The notes below the pieces were generated by a model. That model was given only the letters and a program-made list of their open reading frames with translations. It searched no databases and was not told the origin of the DNA. Positions 29,680-38,008 of a DNA stretch of 64,000 bases are shown here, in pieces. Position numbers and translations under genes: made by a program. This stretch comes from UBA6912 sp041611095 (GTDB lineage Bacteria; Actinomycetota; Acidimicrobiia; Spongiisociales; UBA5794). The stretch covers positions 30,674 to 94,673 of the forward strand of contig JBFINP010000005.1 in assembly GCA_041611095.1 (NCBI GenBank). The letters run 5' to 3'. Position 1 is the first letter of the stretch, and each line of letters starts with the position of its first letter.

Positions 29680-30729
29680 CTAGAGAAGATCCTGCTCCCG
29701 AATCCCGAAGGACGGGTGGCGGAGGCGGCACAGCGCCAGCTTCTCGAGCTGGCGAATGCGTTCCCGGGTGAGGTTGAACTCCTCGCCGATCTCCTCGAGC
29801 GTTCGCGGCACACCGTCGTAGAACCCGTAGCGCAGGGCCAGGATCCGCCCCTCGCGCTCGGGCAGGCGCTCGATCGACTTCCGCAGGCTGTTGGCGATGT
29901 CGAGCTCCTCGGTGACCCGCACCGGATCGACGGCGTCCTCATCCTCGATGAAGTCCCCGAGCTGAGCACCGTCTTCGCCCACCGGCTGCTCGAGCGAGAC
30001 CGTGTCGGCGACGTTGAGCGCAAGCTCGACCTTGTCGACGTTGACACCGGCCTCCTCGGCGATCTCCTCGGGTCGAGGCTCGCGCCCGAGCTCGGCCTTC
30101 AAGCTCGCCTGGGCGGCCCGCACTGCAGCGAGCGTGTCGTGGAGATGCACGGGAATGCGGACCGTGCGCGACTTGTCGGCGATGGCACGGGTGATGGCCT
30201 GGCGGATCCACCACGTGGCATACGTCGAGAACTTGAAGCCCTTGCGCCAGTCGAACTTCTCCACCGCACGGATCAGACCCAGGTTGCCTTCCTGGATCAG
30301 GTCGAGGAAGTCGATGCCCGAAGTGTTGGCGTACCGGCGAGCGTTGGCGACCACGAGGCGGAGGTTTGCCGTCAGGAATGCGTCCTTGGCCTCGCGCCCG
30401 TGGCGCACTCGGCGGCGCAGCATCATCTCTTCGGTCTTGCCCTTGAAATTGCCCGCCTCGAGCTTGTCCAGCGCGTCCTGGCCCCCCTCGATCTTCTGGG
30501 CGTAGTCGACCTCTTTCTCGGCGGTCAAGAGCTCGTACTCACCGATCGCCGTCAAGTACTGGCTGACGAGGTCGGTCGTGAGGCGCCCGCGCTCGTCAGT
30601 GAGCTTGTTGCGATCGCGATCGCGACGCGAGCGCGTCAGCGTGTCGCGCTCGATGCGCTCCTTGGCCTCTTGTCGTTCGCGCTGCGCTCGGTCGGCGACC
30701 TTGTCACGCGCCTTGCCACTCGTCGCCAT
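29680..30729 (-). CDS. RNA polymerase sigma-70 factor, group 1/2
   Basis: A 349-residue sigma factor with regions 1.2 (VSQYLTAIGEYELLTAEKE), 2 (ANLRLVVANARRYA, FLDLIQEGNLGLIRAVEKFD, YATWWIRQAITRAIAD), 3 and 4 (ERLPEREGRILALRYGF, TLEEIGEEFNLTRERIRQLE). It lacks the long acidic N-terminus of principal actinobacterial HrdB/SigA proteins, having a short basic Arg/Lys-rich N-terminus. It may be a group 2 (SigB/HrdA-like) factor or a compact principal one. A CRP-like palindrome lies 52 bases upstream of the start. Confidence 0.92.
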   Translation of the reverse strand: MATSGKARDKVADRAQRERQEAKERIERDTLTRSRRDRDRNKLTDERGRLTTDLVSQYLTAIGEYELLTAEKEVDYAQKIEGGQDALDKLEAGNFKGKTEEMMLRRRVRHGREAKDAFLTANLRLVVANARRYANTSGIDFLDLIQEGNLGLIRAVEKFDWRKGFKFSTYATWWIRQAITRAIADKSRTVRIPVHLHDTLAAVRAAQASLKAELGREPRPEEIAEEAGVNVDKVELALNVADTVSLEQPVGEDGAQLGDFIEDEDAVDPVRVTEELDIANSLRKSIERLPEREGRILALRYGFYDGVPRTLEEIGEEFNLTRERIRQLEKLALCRLRHPSFGIREQDLL

Positions 30730-30780
30730 TCTTGGCAGTCCTCCACGAGATTCGAATCCTGGTCCGCCCGGCGGGAAAGA

Positions 30781-30798
30781 TTGTGAATAGGGTCACAA
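30781..30798. promoter_or_regulatory. CRP/FNR-type palindromic operator
   Basis: TTGTGAATAGGGTCACAA has perfect 6-base arms (TTGTGA/TCACAA) around a 6-base spacer, matching the CRP-family consensus TGTGA-N6-TCACA. It lies between the sigma factor gene (minus, start at 30729) and the epimerase gene (plus, start at 30944). Control of the sigma gene by a CRP-like regulator is the likely reading. Confidence 0.7.
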
Positions 30799-30808
30799 TG
30801 CCGGGCCT

Positions 30809-30844
30809 GGTTCAATATCACATAGAACGGACATTTTGTGAACC
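30809..30844. promoter_or_regulatory. Second imperfect inverted repeat in an AT-rich promoter region
   Basis: GGTTCA and TGAACC are outer arms, with inner CACA/TGTG that pair if four bases bulge on one side. It lies in the most AT-rich stretch of this intergenic region, directly upstream of the CRP-like site as seen by the sigma gene. Confidence 0.35.
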
Positions 30845-30914
30845 CCTTTTCTGGAGCAGGTGCCCTCTTGTCCATCCGAAGCCACCGAAAGAGCGATCGC
30901 ACGCCACCCGTAGA

Positions 30915-30930
30915 GTGCGGTACACCGCAC
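30915..30930. promoter_or_regulatory. Perfect palindrome upstream of the epimerase gene
   Basis: GTGCGGTACACCGCAC consists of 6-base arms around TACA. It ends three bases before the AAAGGAG ribosome site of the epimerase gene, so a bound protein would block the transcript start. Confidence 0.5.
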
Positions 30931-30943
30931 AGAAAGGAGCGTC

Positions 30944-31786
30944 GTGGCCCGCATAGCCGTCACCGGAGGTAGCGGAAAGGCCGGTCGGGCCTGCGTGTCC
31001 GACCTGCGGTCCCACGGGTATGACGTCGTCAACATCGACCTCGCCGCTTCTCGTGATCCCGATGCGCCCACGCTCGTGGCCGACTTGACGGACCTCGGTC
31101 AGACCATCGATGCACTGCGTGGCGCCGAAGCCGTTGTGCACCTTGCCGCGATCCCGGCGCCCGGCGTCCTCCCGGACGGCGAGACCTTCCGGATCAACAC
31201 GCTGAGCACCTACAACGTCTTCAGTGCGGCTGCCACCCTTCGTCTCGACCGAGTCGTGTGGGCGTCGAGCGAGACGCTGATCGGAATCCCATTCGAGACG
31301 TCGGCACCGCGCTACGTGCCGCTCGACGAGGAACACCCGGCGCTGCCGGAATTCCACTACGCACTCTCCAAGCTGATGGGAGAGGTGATGGCCGAACACT
31401 TCAGTCGGTGGACGGGAATGCCGTTCATCGGCCTGCGCATATCCAACATCATGGAGCCGGCCGATTATTCCCGTTTTCCGTCCTTTTGGGAGGACCCGAC
31501 GGTTCGGGCGTGGAACCTCTGGGGCTACGTCGATGCCCGTGACGTCGCACAGGCGATCCGGCTGAGCCTCGAGGCGGACCTGACCGGCGCCGAAGTGTTC
31601 CTCGTCGCCGCGGCAGACACCTGCATGACCCGCCCGGGACTGGATCTCGTGGCGGAGGTCTACCCGGAGACCGAAATACGAGGCGACCCTGGACCCAGTG
31701 GGACGCTGCTGTCGATCGACAAGGCGCGGCGCATGCTCGGCTACGCCCCCGCCTACCGCTGGCGCGACCACCTCTCGACGGAGTGA
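30944..31786 (+). CDS. NAD-dependent epimerase/dehydratase
   Basis: A 280-residue extended short-chain dehydrogenase. The dinucleotide loop is TGGSGKAGRA (about 7-16), and the active-site Tyr-Lys pair is in YALSK (about 139-143). GYVDARDVAQAI is typical of sugar-nucleotide epimerases, but the substrate is not determined. AAAGGAG precedes the GTG start at 30944. Four bases separate it from yyaL, so they form an operon. Confidence 0.87.
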   Translation: MARIAVTGGSGKAGRACVSDLRSHGYDVVNIDLAASRDPDAPTLVADLTDLGQTIDALRGAEAVVHLAAIPAPGVLPDGETFRINTLSTYNVFSAAATLRLDRVVWASSETLIGIPFETSAPRYVPLDEEHPALPEFHYALSKLMGEVMAEHFSRWTGMPFIGLRISNIMEPADYSRFPSFWEDPTVRAWNLWGYVDARDVAQAIRLSLEADLTGAEVFLVAAADTCMTRPGLDLVAEVYPETEIRGDPGPSGTLLSIDKARRMLGYAPAYRWRDHLSTE

Positions 31787-31790
31787 GGCG

Positions 31791-33812
31791 ATGACGAACC
31801 GTCTCGCTGCGGCATCGAGCCCGTACCTCCTCCAGCACAAGGACAACCCGGTCCACTGGTACGAGTGGGGCGAAGACGCATTCGCCGCCGCCCGGCTACT
31901 CGACCGCCCCGTGCTGCTGTCCGTCGGCTATGCGACGTGCCACTGGTGTCACGTCATGGCGCACGAGTCGTTCGAGGACGAGGCAACGGCCGACTACATG
32001 AACACGCATTTCGTCAACATCAAGGTCGACCGTGAGGAGCGGCCCGACATCGATCGCATCTACATGGACGCCGTCCAGGCGATGACCGGTCATGGGGGCT
32101 GGCCGATGACGGTCTTCCTGACCCCGCAGGGGGAACCCTTCTTCGCGGGCACCTACTTCCCCAAGGCGGCCCGGGGGCACCACCCGTCGTTCCGGGCGGT
32201 GATGGAGGCGATCGTCGATGCGTGGATGCGGCGCCGAGTCGAGCTCGACGAGCAGGCCCGGCGGCTCACCGAGGCAGTCCGGGCGCACATCCCTCCCGCA
32301 GCGGACAGCCCCGACCGGGCAGTGGTGTCGGCCGCCCTCCACGCACTCCAGCGGGGGTTCGACGAGGAGTGGGGCGGCTTTGGTGGGGCCCCCAAGTTCC
32401 CCCAGGCGCCAACGCTGGAGCTGCTCATGAGGGCGGCAGCGCTGCGGGTGGGCGACGAGGCGGGTGCTGCCCGCCGGATGCTTGCCGCCACGCTCGACGC
32501 CATGGACGCGGGCGGGATCCACGACCACCTGGGAGGCGGCTTCAGCCGCTACAGCGTCGACCGCCGGTGGCTGGTCCCTCACTTCGAGAAGATGCTCTAC
32601 GACAACGCCTTGCTGGCGCGCGTGTACCTCAGGTCCTGGCAGCTGCTCGACGACCTTCGGTACCGAGACGTCGCAATCTCGACCATCGAGTACATGCTGC
32701 GCGACCTCGGCGATCCCGGCGGCGGCTTCCACTCTGGAGAGGACGCCGACTCCGAGGGCGAAGAGGGAGCGTTCTACGTCTGGAGTTGGGACGAGCTCTC
32801 GGACGTATTGGGACCGGACCTCGCACCCATCGCAGCCCTGCTCGGCGCCAGCGAGGGTGGCAACTTCGAAGGCAGCAACGTCCTGCACCGTCCGGCGACG
32901 GTGGAGGAGGTCGCCGAGCGTTTCGCCATCGAACCGGCGGAGCTCGCCCTGCGCCTCGCGACCGGGATCGATCTTCTCCGGGCGCGTCGCAGGCAGCGGG
33001 TACGGCCGTCTGTCGACGACAAGGTCGTCACGGCCTGGAACGGCCTCGCCCTGCGCACGCTGGCCGAAGCCGCCGCGGTGCTGGATGAGGATCGCTATCT
33101 CGACGCAGCCGTCGGGCTCGCCGAGTTCACCGAGCGAGAGCTGCTCCGTGACGGGCGGCTCGTGAGAACGTGGCGGGCCGGAACCTCCGGACCGCACGGC
33201 TTCTGCGACGACTACGGCGCCATGGCCGTAGGGCTGCTCACGCTGTACCAGGTGGCGGGCGATGTTCGCTGGTTCGAGCTCGGGGCGCATCTCGTCACCA
33301 CGGCGATGGAACTGTTCTCCGACCCGGCCGGCGGGTTCTTCAACACGCCGCACGACGGTGAGGATCTGATCGCACGGCCGAAGAACCTCATGGACAACCC
33401 GACGCCGTCGGACAACGCCTTGATGGCCGAGGCCCTCCAGATGCTGCTGTCACTGACGGGAGAAGCCGAGTTCGAACGTGCGCTCACGGCCACGTTCCGC
33501 GCTGCAGGACGCCTGATGGACCAGTACCCGACGGCCGTGGGCCACGCCATCGCCGTGCTCGCCACGACGCTCGCCGAGCCGAAGGAGATAGCGATCGTCG
33601 GCCCGGACGAGCTGCGTCGCCCGTTCGACGCAGTGGTCTGGTCCGCCTTCCGCCCCGACTGCCACGTCGCGAGCGGCAAGGGACCGACACACGAGGTGCC
33701 GCTGCTGCGCGATCGGTCGGCACCATCCGGCGCCGTGCTGGCATACGTCTGCCGATCATTCGTCTGCGACCTGCCCGCCACGACTCCGGATGAGTTGACG
33801 GCTCGGCTCTGA
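31791..33812 (+). CDS. yyaL: YyaL/SSP411-type thioredoxin-domain protein
   Basis: A 673-residue two-domain protein: an N-terminal thioredoxin-like domain with SVGYATCHWCHVMAHESF (Cys50, Cys53) and the family hallmark SSPYLLQHKDNPVHWYEW, and a C-terminal six-hairpin (N-acylglucosamine 2-epimerase-like) domain with GGFSRYSVD, VPHFEKMLYDNALL and WNGLALRTLAEA. The family is widespread but its reaction is unknown. It follows the epimerase gene by four bases. Confidence 0.92.
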   Translation: MTNRLAAASSPYLLQHKDNPVHWYEWGEDAFAAARLLDRPVLLSVGYATCHWCHVMAHESFEDEATADYMNTHFVNIKVDREERPDIDRIYMDAVQAMTGHGGWPMTVFLTPQGEPFFAGTYFPKAARGHHPSFRAVMEAIVDAWMRRRVELDEQARRLTEAVRAHIPPAADSPDRAVVSAALHALQRGFDEEWGGFGGAPKFPQAPTLELLMRAAALRVGDEAGAARRMLAATLDAMDAGGIHDHLGGGFSRYSVDRRWLVPHFEKMLYDNALLARVYLRSWQLLDDLRYRDVAISTIEYMLRDLGDPGGGFHSGEDADSEGEEGAFYVWSWDELSDVLGPDLAPIAALLGASEGGNFEGSNVLHRPATVEEVAERFAIEPAELALRLATGIDLLRARRRQRVRPSVDDKVVTAWNGLALRTLAEAAAVLDEDRYLDAAVGLAEFTERELLRDGRLVRTWRAGTSGPHGFCDDYGAMAVGLLTLYQVAGDVRWFELGAHLVTTAMELFSDPAGGFFNTPHDGEDLIARPKNLMDNPTPSDNALMAEALQMLLSLTGEAEFERALTATFRAAGRLMDQYPTAVGHAIAVLATTLAEPKEIAIVGPDELRRPFDAVVWSAFRPDCHVASGKGPTHEVPLLRDRSAPSGAVLAYVCRSFVCDLPATTPDELTARL

Positions 33813-33847
33813 GCCGGCAAAGCCAAGGTGTTCCACGAGACCAGCCG

Positions 33848-33853
33848 TAAGCT
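33848..33853 (+). promoter_or_regulatory. -10-like TAAGCT before the zinc-ribbon membrane-protein gene
   Basis: CCGTAAGCTGTG, ten bases before the ATG at 33864, is nearly the same as the elements before the LCP gene (35932) and the second ectodomain gene (37949). It suggests shared promoter recognition. Confidence 0.4.
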
Positions 33854-33863
33854 GTGAGAACCC

Positions 33864-35891
33864 ATGACCACCCCACTCACCGCACCCTGTGTCTACTGCG
33901 GCAACGACCGGCCGATCGAAGCCGAGTTGTGCCCCACGTGCGGCCGCGGCTGGATCGACAGACGTATAGGAACGCGACCGCGAAGCGAGTCCGTTGCGGC
34001 GGGCGATACGACCGGCGAGGACGATACGACCGGCGAGGACGATACGACCGGCGAGGACGATGCGACCGGCGAGGACGATACGACCGGCGAGGACGATGCG
34101 ACCGGCGTAGCTGCCGAAGCCGCACCGGGCGACATCGTGCCCGTCGAGACCACGGCGATTGCGGAGGACACGGTTCAGCAGACCGGAATCGAGGAGGCGT
34201 CGTCGCCGGATGACGGCGAAACTGCGGCGCTCTCGGAGGGAACGCCCGAGACCCCGGAGCAGCCCGAGCAGCTCGGGTTCCCCGACGAGGAAGCGGGGAC
34301 CGCTGGAGGAGCGGCCGCCGTGGCAGGTGCGGCCGCGGTCGCCGGGGCAGCCATCCCCCGCGTGGTAGGCGACGAGCCGCCGGACATGGAACCTGAGCCG
34401 GTGGAGCTCGTCGACGTGTACGGCGAGCTCTACGCCGACGATGCCGTACCGGTCGACGAACCGGGAGCGGTGACGGCGGCGGTCGTGAGCGCCACCCCGC
34501 CCGACGCGGAGGAATCCACGGAGGAGCCCGCGGCTCAGACCAAGACGCCGGGCGAGCCCACGGAACGCACGGAGGCCGTGGCCGAAGCCGCAGCGCCGGA
34601 CGCACTCGAGGCGGAAGCAGTTGCCGCGGCCGACGTCGCCGGGGTGGGAGGAGGCCCGGAACACGGGGCCGCAGAGGCCACCTCACCAGAAGGCGCCTCA
34701 GAAGGGACCATCGCGGCTGACGAAGACCCCACGGCCGTAGACACAGCCGCAGACGCGGGTGCCCTGGTGGAGACCGCGGCAGACGAAGCCGCTCCAGAAG
34801 AGGACTTCTCCGCCGCTGCAGGAGCCGGTGCCCCGCAAGCTGTTACCGCAGACGGCTTGGACACACCGACCGTGGAGTCCGCAGAGCCCGAGGAACGGGC
34901 TTCGGGCGTGCCTACCGACGACGTCTCCGGAGAGGCCGCAGCCATCGCTGCGGCGATGAGCGACACCACCGGCGCCGCGGCGGCCGACACGGGCTTCGCA
35001 ACCACGAGGCAGCTCGCTGCTGCGACCGAGCCGAGCCCTTCGGCGGACGAAGGGGATGCACTGGCCGATGCCCTCTCGCCGTTGCCGATGGAAGAGCCGC
35101 GCGGGCGCAGGGTGCAGACGCTGGTCGTGCTCGGCGTCGTCGCCACCGTGATCGTCGGATGGTTCTTCGTCCTGGCACTCATCTCACGGGGCAGTGACGG
35201 TGGCATCGAGGCGCAACCGCCGCCGTCGACGCTCCCGACCGAGTCGATACCGGCAACGGCACCCCCCGAGGTGCCGACCACGGTCGTGGACGCACCCACG
35301 ACGACGGCAGCCGTCACCACGACGGATGCGGCGACCACGACGACCGCCACCTCACCGTCGATCCCGCAGTTCGAGGCGGTCGGGGAGCCCTTGGCGGCGG
35401 CCGACCTCGGGCTCGGCGGATTCGCCCTGGGCCCGTTTGCGTTCGGGTCATCCGAAGCCCTCGGCCGGCTGGTCGCGACCTACGGCCAGCCCGACGGCTT
35501 CGTCGATCTCTCGACGGAATGGGGAGCGTGTGACGGAGACCAGGGTTTCGTCACGACGTGGGGACCGCTGTCGACCCTCTTCCTCGGCACCATCGAAGCC
35601 GCGGAGCTCGCCGGCTACCGTCTGGGGACGGACGGCGACCACCCCGCCACCGACCTGCGCACGCTCTCCGGACTTCAGGTGGGCGACACCGTCGCCGATG
35701 TCGAGGGCATCTACCGCCGCTTCTCGGTACATCTCGAGGAGGTGGATGGCCAGCCCTCCTTCATCGTGACCCGCGACACGGACGGTGCGACGCTGCTGTG
35801 GGGACCGGTGACATCCACGGATACCGACGGTGTCGTCGAGGGGATCTACTCCCCGCGGCCTTGCGACCAGGGTCCCGTCCCGGCTCCGTGA
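33864..35891 (+). CDS. Zinc-ribbon single-pass membrane protein with secreted C-terminal domain
   Basis: A 675-residue protein with an N-terminal zinc ribbon (Cys9, Cys12, Cys23, Cys26 in CVYCGN...CPTCGRGW). A long acidic Ala/Glu/Thr-rich cytosolic stretch includes six DTTGED-type repeats. One transmembrane helix follows (LVVLGVVATVIVGWFFVLAL, about 417-437), then a Thr-rich linker and an outside domain (about 503-671) with EWGACDGD, LRTLSGLQVGD, LLWGP and GIYSPRPC. The outside domain is a paralogue of the one in the 38009-38884 protein. Two conserved Cys suggest a disulfide. Function unknown; position points to the envelope. Confidence 0.85.
   Translation: MTTPLTAPCVYCGNDRPIEAELCPTCGRGWIDRRIGTRPRSESVAAGDTTGEDDTTGEDDTTGEDDATGEDDTTGEDDATGVAAEAAPGDIVPVETTAIAEDTVQQTGIEEASSPDDGETAALSEGTPETPEQPEQLGFPDEEAGTAGGAAAVAGAAAVAGAAIPRVVGDEPPDMEPEPVELVDVYGELYADDAVPVDEPGAVTAAVVSATPPDAEESTEEPAAQTKTPGEPTERTEAVAEAAAPDALEAEAVAAADVAGVGGGPEHGAAEATSPEGASEGTIAADEDPTAVDTAADAGALVETAADEAAPEEDFSAAAGAGAPQAVTADGLDTPTVESAEPEERASGVPTDDVSGEAAAIAAAMSDTTGAAAADTGFATTRQLAAATEPSPSADEGDALADALSPLPMEEPRGRRVQTLVVLGVVATVIVGWFFVLALISRGSDGGIEAQPPPSTLPTESIPATAPPEVPTTVVDAPTTTAAVTTTDAATTTTATSPSIPQFEAVGEPLAAADLGLGGFALGPFAFGSSEALGRLVATYGQPDGFVDLSTEWGACDGDQGFVTTWGPLSTLFLGTIEAAELAGYRLGTDGDHPATDLRTLSGLQVGDTVADVEGIYRRFSVHLEEVDGQPSFIVTRDTDGATLLWGPVTSTDTDGVVEGIYSPRPCDQGPVPAP
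34005..34107 (+). repeat. 18-bp tandem repeat, 5.7 copies, coding
   Basis: Units GATACGACCGGCGAGGAC begin at 34005, 34023, 34041, 34059, 34077 and 34095; two carry GATGCG, and the last is cut to 13 bases. They encode DTTGED/DATGED in the cytosolic linker and keep the frame, so copy-number change alters only linker length. Confidence 0.93.
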
Positions 35892-35931
35892 CCTGGCCGG
35901 CGTCGAGCAGTCCCATCGTCTGCGACCGACG

Positions 35932-35937
35932 TAAGAT
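35932..35937 (+). promoter_or_regulatory. -10-like TAAGAT before the LCP gene
   Basis: ACGTAAGATGAC lies 33 bases before the ATG at 35971. It matches the elements at 33848 and 37949. No clear -35 hexamer is seen at 17 bases. Confidence 0.4.
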
Positions 35938-35970
35938 GACGTACCTCGTGATCACCCCCGCTAGCCCCCG

Positions 35971-37920
35971 ATGACTCGGCGACGCACGTCGCCGGACCAA
36001 CCGGGCCTGTTCAGGCGGATGTTCGCTCTTGCGAACATCGTCGCCGTCGGGCTCGGTCTCATCGCGTTTGCGGTGGTTCTCAATTCGTGGAACTCGACTT
36101 CCGGCGCCCTGGTTGCCGCCGGAGTGGGTGGAGTCGTGGCGGCGGCCGTCTGGCTGGTGTGGAACCGGCTGGTGGGTCTGCGACCTGTTGGGAAGCTCAC
36201 CGGGCTTCCCAAAGTTGGCTCGATACCCGCCGACCCTCCTCGACCGACACCCACCCTGACCGACCCCGGCTCGGACGCGGCACGGGCGTACCAACGTGCG
36301 GCGAGCCGGCTCGAAGCGTCGACCCGCGGCCGGGTGCTGCTGGTCTCGGGCATGAGGCCCGGACAGGGTGCAACGACCGCCGCACTCAACCTCGCCGTCG
36401 CCGGCACGTATGCGGGACGCCGCGTGGTGCTCATCGACGGCGACGTGCCCCGCGGCATCCTCAGCAGCTTCGGCCGGACCGGTACCAAGCCCGGCCTCGT
36501 CGAACTGTCCAGCGGAACGGCGGAGCTCAGCGAGGCCGCCCGCCTCTGGTCGATCGGCGAGAAGAGCCGGTTGCCGTTCATTCCATCCGGTGTCGCCGAC
36601 GGCAATGGCACCCGCCTCGACGGTGGCGGGTTGGCGACGGCGATGGAGCCCGTCACGACCGCCGCCGACTTGGTGTTGATCGACACGGCCGCCGGTGACG
36701 ACGAGGCGCTCGCCGCCCTCGGAGAGGTGGCCGACGGCACGTTGCTCGTCGTGCCCAGGGCCGCGAACCGGGCCACGATCGACGAGCTGGAGGCGCGGGC
36801 GCGACGAAGCGGAGCGCCACCGGTCGGCTACCTCATCAACGAGGCGGCACCGAGCCCGGCGTCGATCGATCAGCACCCGATCCTGCGCAGCCTCAAGCGC
36901 GCGCTGGCGACGGCGCTCCTCGTGCTCCTCGCCTACGGCGTGTGGACGGGATTCCAGATCTGGGGATCCTGGCGCGGCGTCGAGCGGGAGGGGCTCGATG
37001 TCCAGCGTGCCGAGACCTTGCTCGAGCTCCCCGCCGAGGGCATCGTCGACACCGCCATAACCGACGACGTCGCCGCAGCCGTGACGGCCGTTCCCTCCAA
37101 CGAATCCGACTTCCTCTCGGTCCTCATCGTCGGCAGCGACCTCTCGGGCAGCCTCGCCGACGTCATCATGCTCGCGATCGTCCCCGCCAACGGCGACGAC
37201 CCCGTCCTCGTCAGCATCCCCCGTGACCTCTACTTGCCGAACCGATGCACGAAGTCGTACACGAAGATCAACGCCAACCTCGCCGGCTGCGGCGACGACG
37301 TCAATGGGCCGACGCTGCTGGCGCTGGCGGTCGAGGATTTCACCGGCATCCCGGTCGACCACCTCGCCCTCTTCACCTTCGACGGATTCGAGGAGATCAT
37401 CGACGAGGTCGGCGGGATCGAGATCTGTGTCGACTACCCGGTGCGGGACAGCAAGTCGGACCTCGACCTCCCCGCGGGATGCACCCAGGCAACCGGCGAA
37501 CAGGCTCTGGCGTGGGTGCGGTCGAGGCGCACCCAAGAGCTGGTCGACGGACGGTGGCGCACGATGTCGGGCGTGAGTGATCTCACTCGCAACGAGCGCC
37601 AGCAGGAGGTGCTGCTCGACATGTTCTCGAAGCTCCGCAACTTCAATTCGCCTGCGGACCTCACCCGCACGGTTCGCAGCCTCACCAACGCGTTCACACT
37701 GGACGACCACTTCGGGATCACCGATGCGATCGGTCTGGCGTGGGACATGCGTGAGATCAATCCGGCAACCGTGGTGACCATCGACATACCAGTCCAGGCC
37801 CAGACGACGGCCGCAGGGGCGGCGGTGCTCGTCCCGACGGCGCCGTTCAACGAGCTCCTCGACGAGATCTATCCGGACCTCGTGGTATCCGGCGAGCTCG
37901 GTTCCGCCCCCGACGAGTGA
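35971..37920 (+). CDS. BY-kinase-like pseudo-ATPase fused to an LCP domain
   Basis: A 649-residue membrane protein. Two transmembrane helices (about 17-37, 46-66) precede a cytosolic BY-kinase/ParA-like domain (about 105-300) with RVLLVSGMRPGQGATTAALN, VVLIDGD (Walker A') and ADLVLIDT (Walker B). The Walker A Lys of the usual PGEGKS is Ala134, so ATP hydrolysis is doubtful. A third helix (about 312-332) leads to an outside LytR-CpsA-Psr domain (about 375-560) with VLIVGSD, ADVIMLAIV, SIPRDL, ALAWVRSRR and RNERQQEVL. LCP enzymes attach glycopolymers to peptidoglycan; the first Arg of the usual RSDT is missing (LADV). I know of no described fusion of this kind. Confidence 0.87.
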   Translation: MTRRRTSPDQPGLFRRMFALANIVAVGLGLIAFAVVLNSWNSTSGALVAAGVGGVVAAAVWLVWNRLVGLRPVGKLTGLPKVGSIPADPPRPTPTLTDPGSDAARAYQRAASRLEASTRGRVLLVSGMRPGQGATTAALNLAVAGTYAGRRVVLIDGDVPRGILSSFGRTGTKPGLVELSSGTAELSEAARLWSIGEKSRLPFIPSGVADGNGTRLDGGGLATAMEPVTTAADLVLIDTAAGDDEALAALGEVADGTLLVVPRAANRATIDELEARARRSGAPPVGYLINEAAPSPASIDQHPILRSLKRALATALLVLLAYGVWTGFQIWGSWRGVEREGLDVQRAETLLELPAEGIVDTAITDDVAAAVTAVPSNESDFLSVLIVGSDLSGSLADVIMLAIVPANGDDPVLVSIPRDLYLPNRCTKSYTKINANLAGCGDDVNGPTLLALAVEDFTGIPVDHLALFTFDGFEEIIDEVGGIEICVDYPVRDSKSDLDLPAGCTQATGEQALAWVRSRRTQELVDGRWRTMSGVSDLTRNERQQEVLLDMFSKLRNFNSPADLTRTVRSLTNAFTLDDHFGITDAIGLAWDMREINPATVVTIDIPVQAQTTAAGAAVLVPTAPFNELLDEIYPDLVVSGELGSAPDE

Positions 37921-37948
37921 GGTACACAGTGATTCGCCCGGTGGACCG

Positions 37949-37954
37949 TAAGAT
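37949..37954 (+). promoter_or_regulatory. -10-like TAAGAT before the second ectodomain gene
   Basis: CCGTAAGATGTG lies about 55 bases before the TTG start at 38009 and matches the upstream elements of the two preceding genes. Confidence 0.4.
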
Positions 37955-38008
37955 GTGCCGGCGCGGCCCGGCCCGTGCGGGCGCACGTCCGGTCTGCCAG
38001 GAGCCGAA

